NCBI GenBank assembly: GCA_965219565.1
Contig: OZ244780.1
Span: 682,001 to 746,000, forward strand
Reading direction: 5' to 3'
DNA: 64,000 nucleotides
Source: DAOUJI01 sp965219565
GTDB lineage: Bacteria > Chloroflexota > Dehalococcoidia > Lucifugimonadales > JAGWBF01
Shown: positions 62,005 to 64,000 of the stretch, piece by piece
How positions within the stretch are numbered: the first letter of the stretch is position 1
Layout of the letters: every line of letters begins with the position of its first letter
Made by a program: the position numbers and the translations under genes
Notes under the pieces: model-generated
What the model was told of the DNA's origin: nothing
The model's database searches: none
The model's input: the letters and a program-made list of their open reading frames with translations, nothing else

Positions 62005-64000
62005 CTAAATCTTGTCTATGAGGGCGTCCAGCTCCAGGAAAAGGGGCGCGAACACCAGAGACACAATCGCCATGAGCTTCAGCAGGATGTTCAGCGACGG
62101 GCCGGAGGTGTCCTTGAACGGGTCTCCCACTACGTCGCCTTCCACCGCGGCCTTGTGGGCGTCGGACCCCTTGCCGCCGTAGTTGCCCAGCTCGATGTAC
62201 TTCTTGGCGTTGTCCCAGGCCCCTCCGGCGTTGGCCATGGTGATGGCCAGGACGAAACCTCCGCCCACGGCGCCTATCAGCAGGCCGCCCAGGGCCTCCT
62301 CGCCGAGCACAAACCCCACCGCCAGCGGTGCGGCCACAGCCATGATGCCGGGTATGATCATCTCTTTGAGGGCGCCCGTGGTGGAGATTTCCACGCACTT
62401 TGCATACTCAGGCCGGCCAGTGCCGTCCATGATTCCCGGAATTTCGCGGAACTGCCTGCGCACCTCGTTGACTATGGAGAAGGCCGCCCGGCCCACGGCC
62501 CGCATGGTCATGGCCGAGAACAGGAAGGGAAGCATGGCCCCGATGAGAAGCCCGGTGAGGGTCGTGTGGGTCAGCAGGTCGATTCTGTTCAAGTCCGCCG
62601 CTTGCCCGTAGGCCGCCAGCAGGGCCAGTGAAGTCAACCCGGCGGAGCCTATAGCGAATCCCTTTCCGGTGGCGGCGGTGGTGTTGCCTAGGGCATCCAG
62701 CGCGTCGGTGCGCTCCCGCACCTCGGGGGCAAGCTGCGCCTGCTCGGCGATTCCTCCGGCGTTGTCGGCCACGGGGCCGTAGGCGTCAGTCGCGAGGGTG
62801 ATGCCCAGCGTGGAGAGCATTCCGACTCCGGCCAGGGCCACCCCGTAGAAGCCCGCCAGCTCGAAGGCCGCGAGAATGGCGCCCGCGATGACGAGCACGG
62901 GCACGACGGTGCTTTGCATCCCCGTGGCTATGCCGCTGATCATGGTGGTTGCGGAGCCTGTCTGGGCTGACTCGGCGACTGACTTGGTCGGGCCGTAGTC
63001 GTATGACGTGTAGTACTCGGTTACCAGGCCGATGATTACTCCGGCGCCTAGCCCGGCGACGATGGCCCAGAAGATGTCGAAGTCGCTGACCGTAGGACCT
63101 ATCAATCCGTCCAGGTCCAGCCAGACCACGGCTATGGCGGCGAAACCTACGACCAGTATGGCGGAGGCAAATATGCCCCGCCTGAGGGCCCACAGCAGGT
63201 CTCCGAAGCTGGCCCTCTCACCGCTGCGAACTATAAACGTGCCCAGGATGGATGCAGCTATGCCAAATCCGGCCAGCAGCAGGGGCAGAAGCGCCACGTC
63301 GCTTTTCCAGTCCTGTCCCGGGATTGAGGCCACGGCTGCAGCGGCCAGGGCTATGGCCGCTATGATGGAGCCGACGTATGACTCGAACAGGTCGGCGCCC
63401 ATTCCCGCCACGTCTCCCACGTTGTCACCGACGTTGTCGGCTATGACAGCGGGGTTTCTGGGGTCGTCCTCCGGGATTCCGGCCTCCACCTTGCCCACCA
63501 GGTCGGCGCCCACGTCCGCCGCCTTGGTGAAGATTCCACCGCCCACCCTGGCGAACAGCGCAATGGAAGACGCTCCGAAGGCGAATCCGGTGACCCACAG
63601 GATATCCTGGAATATGACGTAGAGAATGGTTACGCCCAGAAGGGCGATGCCGACCACTGTGATTCCCATGACTGCCCCGCTGTTGAATGCGACGCGGAGC
63701 GCAGGGTTGAGGCCCCTCATGGCGGCGGCGGCAGTTCTGACGTTGGCCCTTACGGCCACGTTCATGCCTATGTACCCCGCAACGGCGGAGCAGGCTGCGC
63801 CCGCCAGGTAGGCTATGGCCGTCCTGGGAATCCAGTCTCCGTGGGTGTACCTGTCGATGAGTAGCCACAGGCCGACGGACACTATGATGATGAAGGGCAG
63901 CAGGACCATATACTCCCGGTTGAGGAAAGCCTGTGAGCCTTCTCTGATGGCGGTCCCGATGCTTCTCATGCGGTCGTTGCCGTCATCGGCCTTCACCACC
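62005..64000 (-). CDS. hppA: Membrane-bound proton/sodium-pumping pyrophosphatase, K+-dependent type (N-terminus outside)
   Basis: The visible 665 residues cover most of an ion-translocating inorganic pyrophosphatase, which couples pyrophosphate hydrolysis to H+ or Na+ export. Diagnostic motifs are 'DVGADLVGKVEAGIPEDDPR' and 'NVGDNVGDVAGMGADLFES' near residues 160-210 and many transmembrane helices. The selectivity segment reads GNTTAATGKG, with Ala where K+-independent enzymes have Lys, and Gly where they have Thr; this points to the K+-dependent subfamily. Whether it moves H+ or Na+ cannot be read here. The first transmembrane helix is missing because the gene continues past base 64000; any in-frame start near the edge is not the true start. 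Confidence 0.95.
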   Translation of the reverse strand, partial: VVKADDGNDRMRSIGTAIREGSQAFLNREYMVLLPFIIIVSVGLWLLIDRYTHGDWIPRTAIAYLAGAACSAVAGYIGMNVAVRANVRTAAAAMRGLNPALRVAFNSGAVMGITVVGIALLGVTILYVIFQDILWVTGFAFGASSIALFARVGGGIFTKAADVGADLVGKVEAGIPEDDPRNPAVIADNVGDNVGDVAGMGADLFESYVGSIIAAIALAAAAVASIPGQDWKSDVALLPLLLAGFGIAASILGTFIVRSGERASFGDLLWALRRGIFASAILVVGFAAIAVVWLDLDGLIGPTVSDFDIFWAIVAGLGAGVIIGLVTEYYTSYDYGPTKSVAESAQTGSATTMISGIATGMQSTVVPVLVIAGAILAAFELAGFYGVALAGVGMLSTLGITLATDAYGPVADNAGGIAEQAQLAPEVRERTDALDALGNTTAATGKGFAIGSAGLTSLALLAAYGQAADLNRIDLLTHTTLTGLLIGAMLPFLFSAMTMRAVGRAAFSIVNEVRRQFREIPGIMDGTGRPEYAKCVEISTTGALKEMIIPGIMAVAAPLAVGFVLGEEALGGLLIGAVGGGFVLAITMANAGGAWDNAKKYIELGNYGGKGSDAHKAAVEGDVVGDPFKDTSGPSLNILLKLMAIVSLVFAPLFLELDALIDKI

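Overview
The window looks like a chromosomal segment of a GC-rich Chloroflexota bacterium, probably a Dehalococcoidia/SAR202-type lineage. This is inferred from gene content only: lipoproteins whose lipobox cysteine is followed by long Thr/Pro/Ala linkers, paired SDR and luciferase-like oxidoreductases, NHL and DUF1800 proteins, a membrane pyrophosphatase, and no rRNA or clear taxonomic marker.

Layout. 1-8.2 kb: two paralogous DUF1800-NHL gene pairs facing each other across an orphan peptide-type substrate-binding lipoprotein, then a cyclase-family hydrolase. 8.7-13.4 kb: two large secreted proteins, a subtilisin-like protease and a HEFMH zinc-peptidase-like protein. 13.9-21.3 kb: an SDR, a GH15 glycosidase, an alpha-E/ATP-grasp pair and a second orphan binding lipoprotein. 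21.6-27.0 kb: a tightly overlapping five-gene signalling operon (STAS protein, REC-SpoIIE phosphatase, RsbW-like kinase, periplasmic binding lipoprotein, histidine kinase). 27.5-31.9 kb: a PQQ-propeller lipoprotein and an acyl-CoA synthetase-ACP-acyltransferase fusion.

31.9-33.2 kb is an island of dispersed, palindromic and tandem repeats around one small coiled-coil gene. 33.4-52.7 kb is a surface/secretome locus: two giant cadherin/Ig-like repeat proteins (1902 and 2316 aa), an 866-aa membrane-anchored repeat protein, a trypsin-like protease with a C-terminal beta-sandwich domain, and a DDE transposase. The two giants, the trypsin-like protease and the distant subtilase share an approximately 45-residue EF-hand/dockerin-like module. 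The trypsin and transposase genes lie inside a 3.35-kb segment bounded by imperfect inverted repeats and a 5-bp direct repeat, a candidate transposon with passenger genes.

52.8-64 kb is mostly metabolic: tRNA-Ile, a thioesterase, NAD synthetase, a Cys-cluster PD-(D/E)XK nuclease, an SMP-30-type lactonase, a triple PH-like/SHOCT protein, a NUDT6-like Nudix hydrolase, an SDR, an LLM flavin monooxygenase, tRNA-Gly and a membrane pyrophosphatase cut by the window end.

The most notable candidates for undescribed biology are the shared EF-hand module system of the exported proteins, the self-contained periplasm-to-partner-switch operon, and the candidate protease-carrying transposon. All functions are inferred from sequence motifs read by eye; no database search was run.
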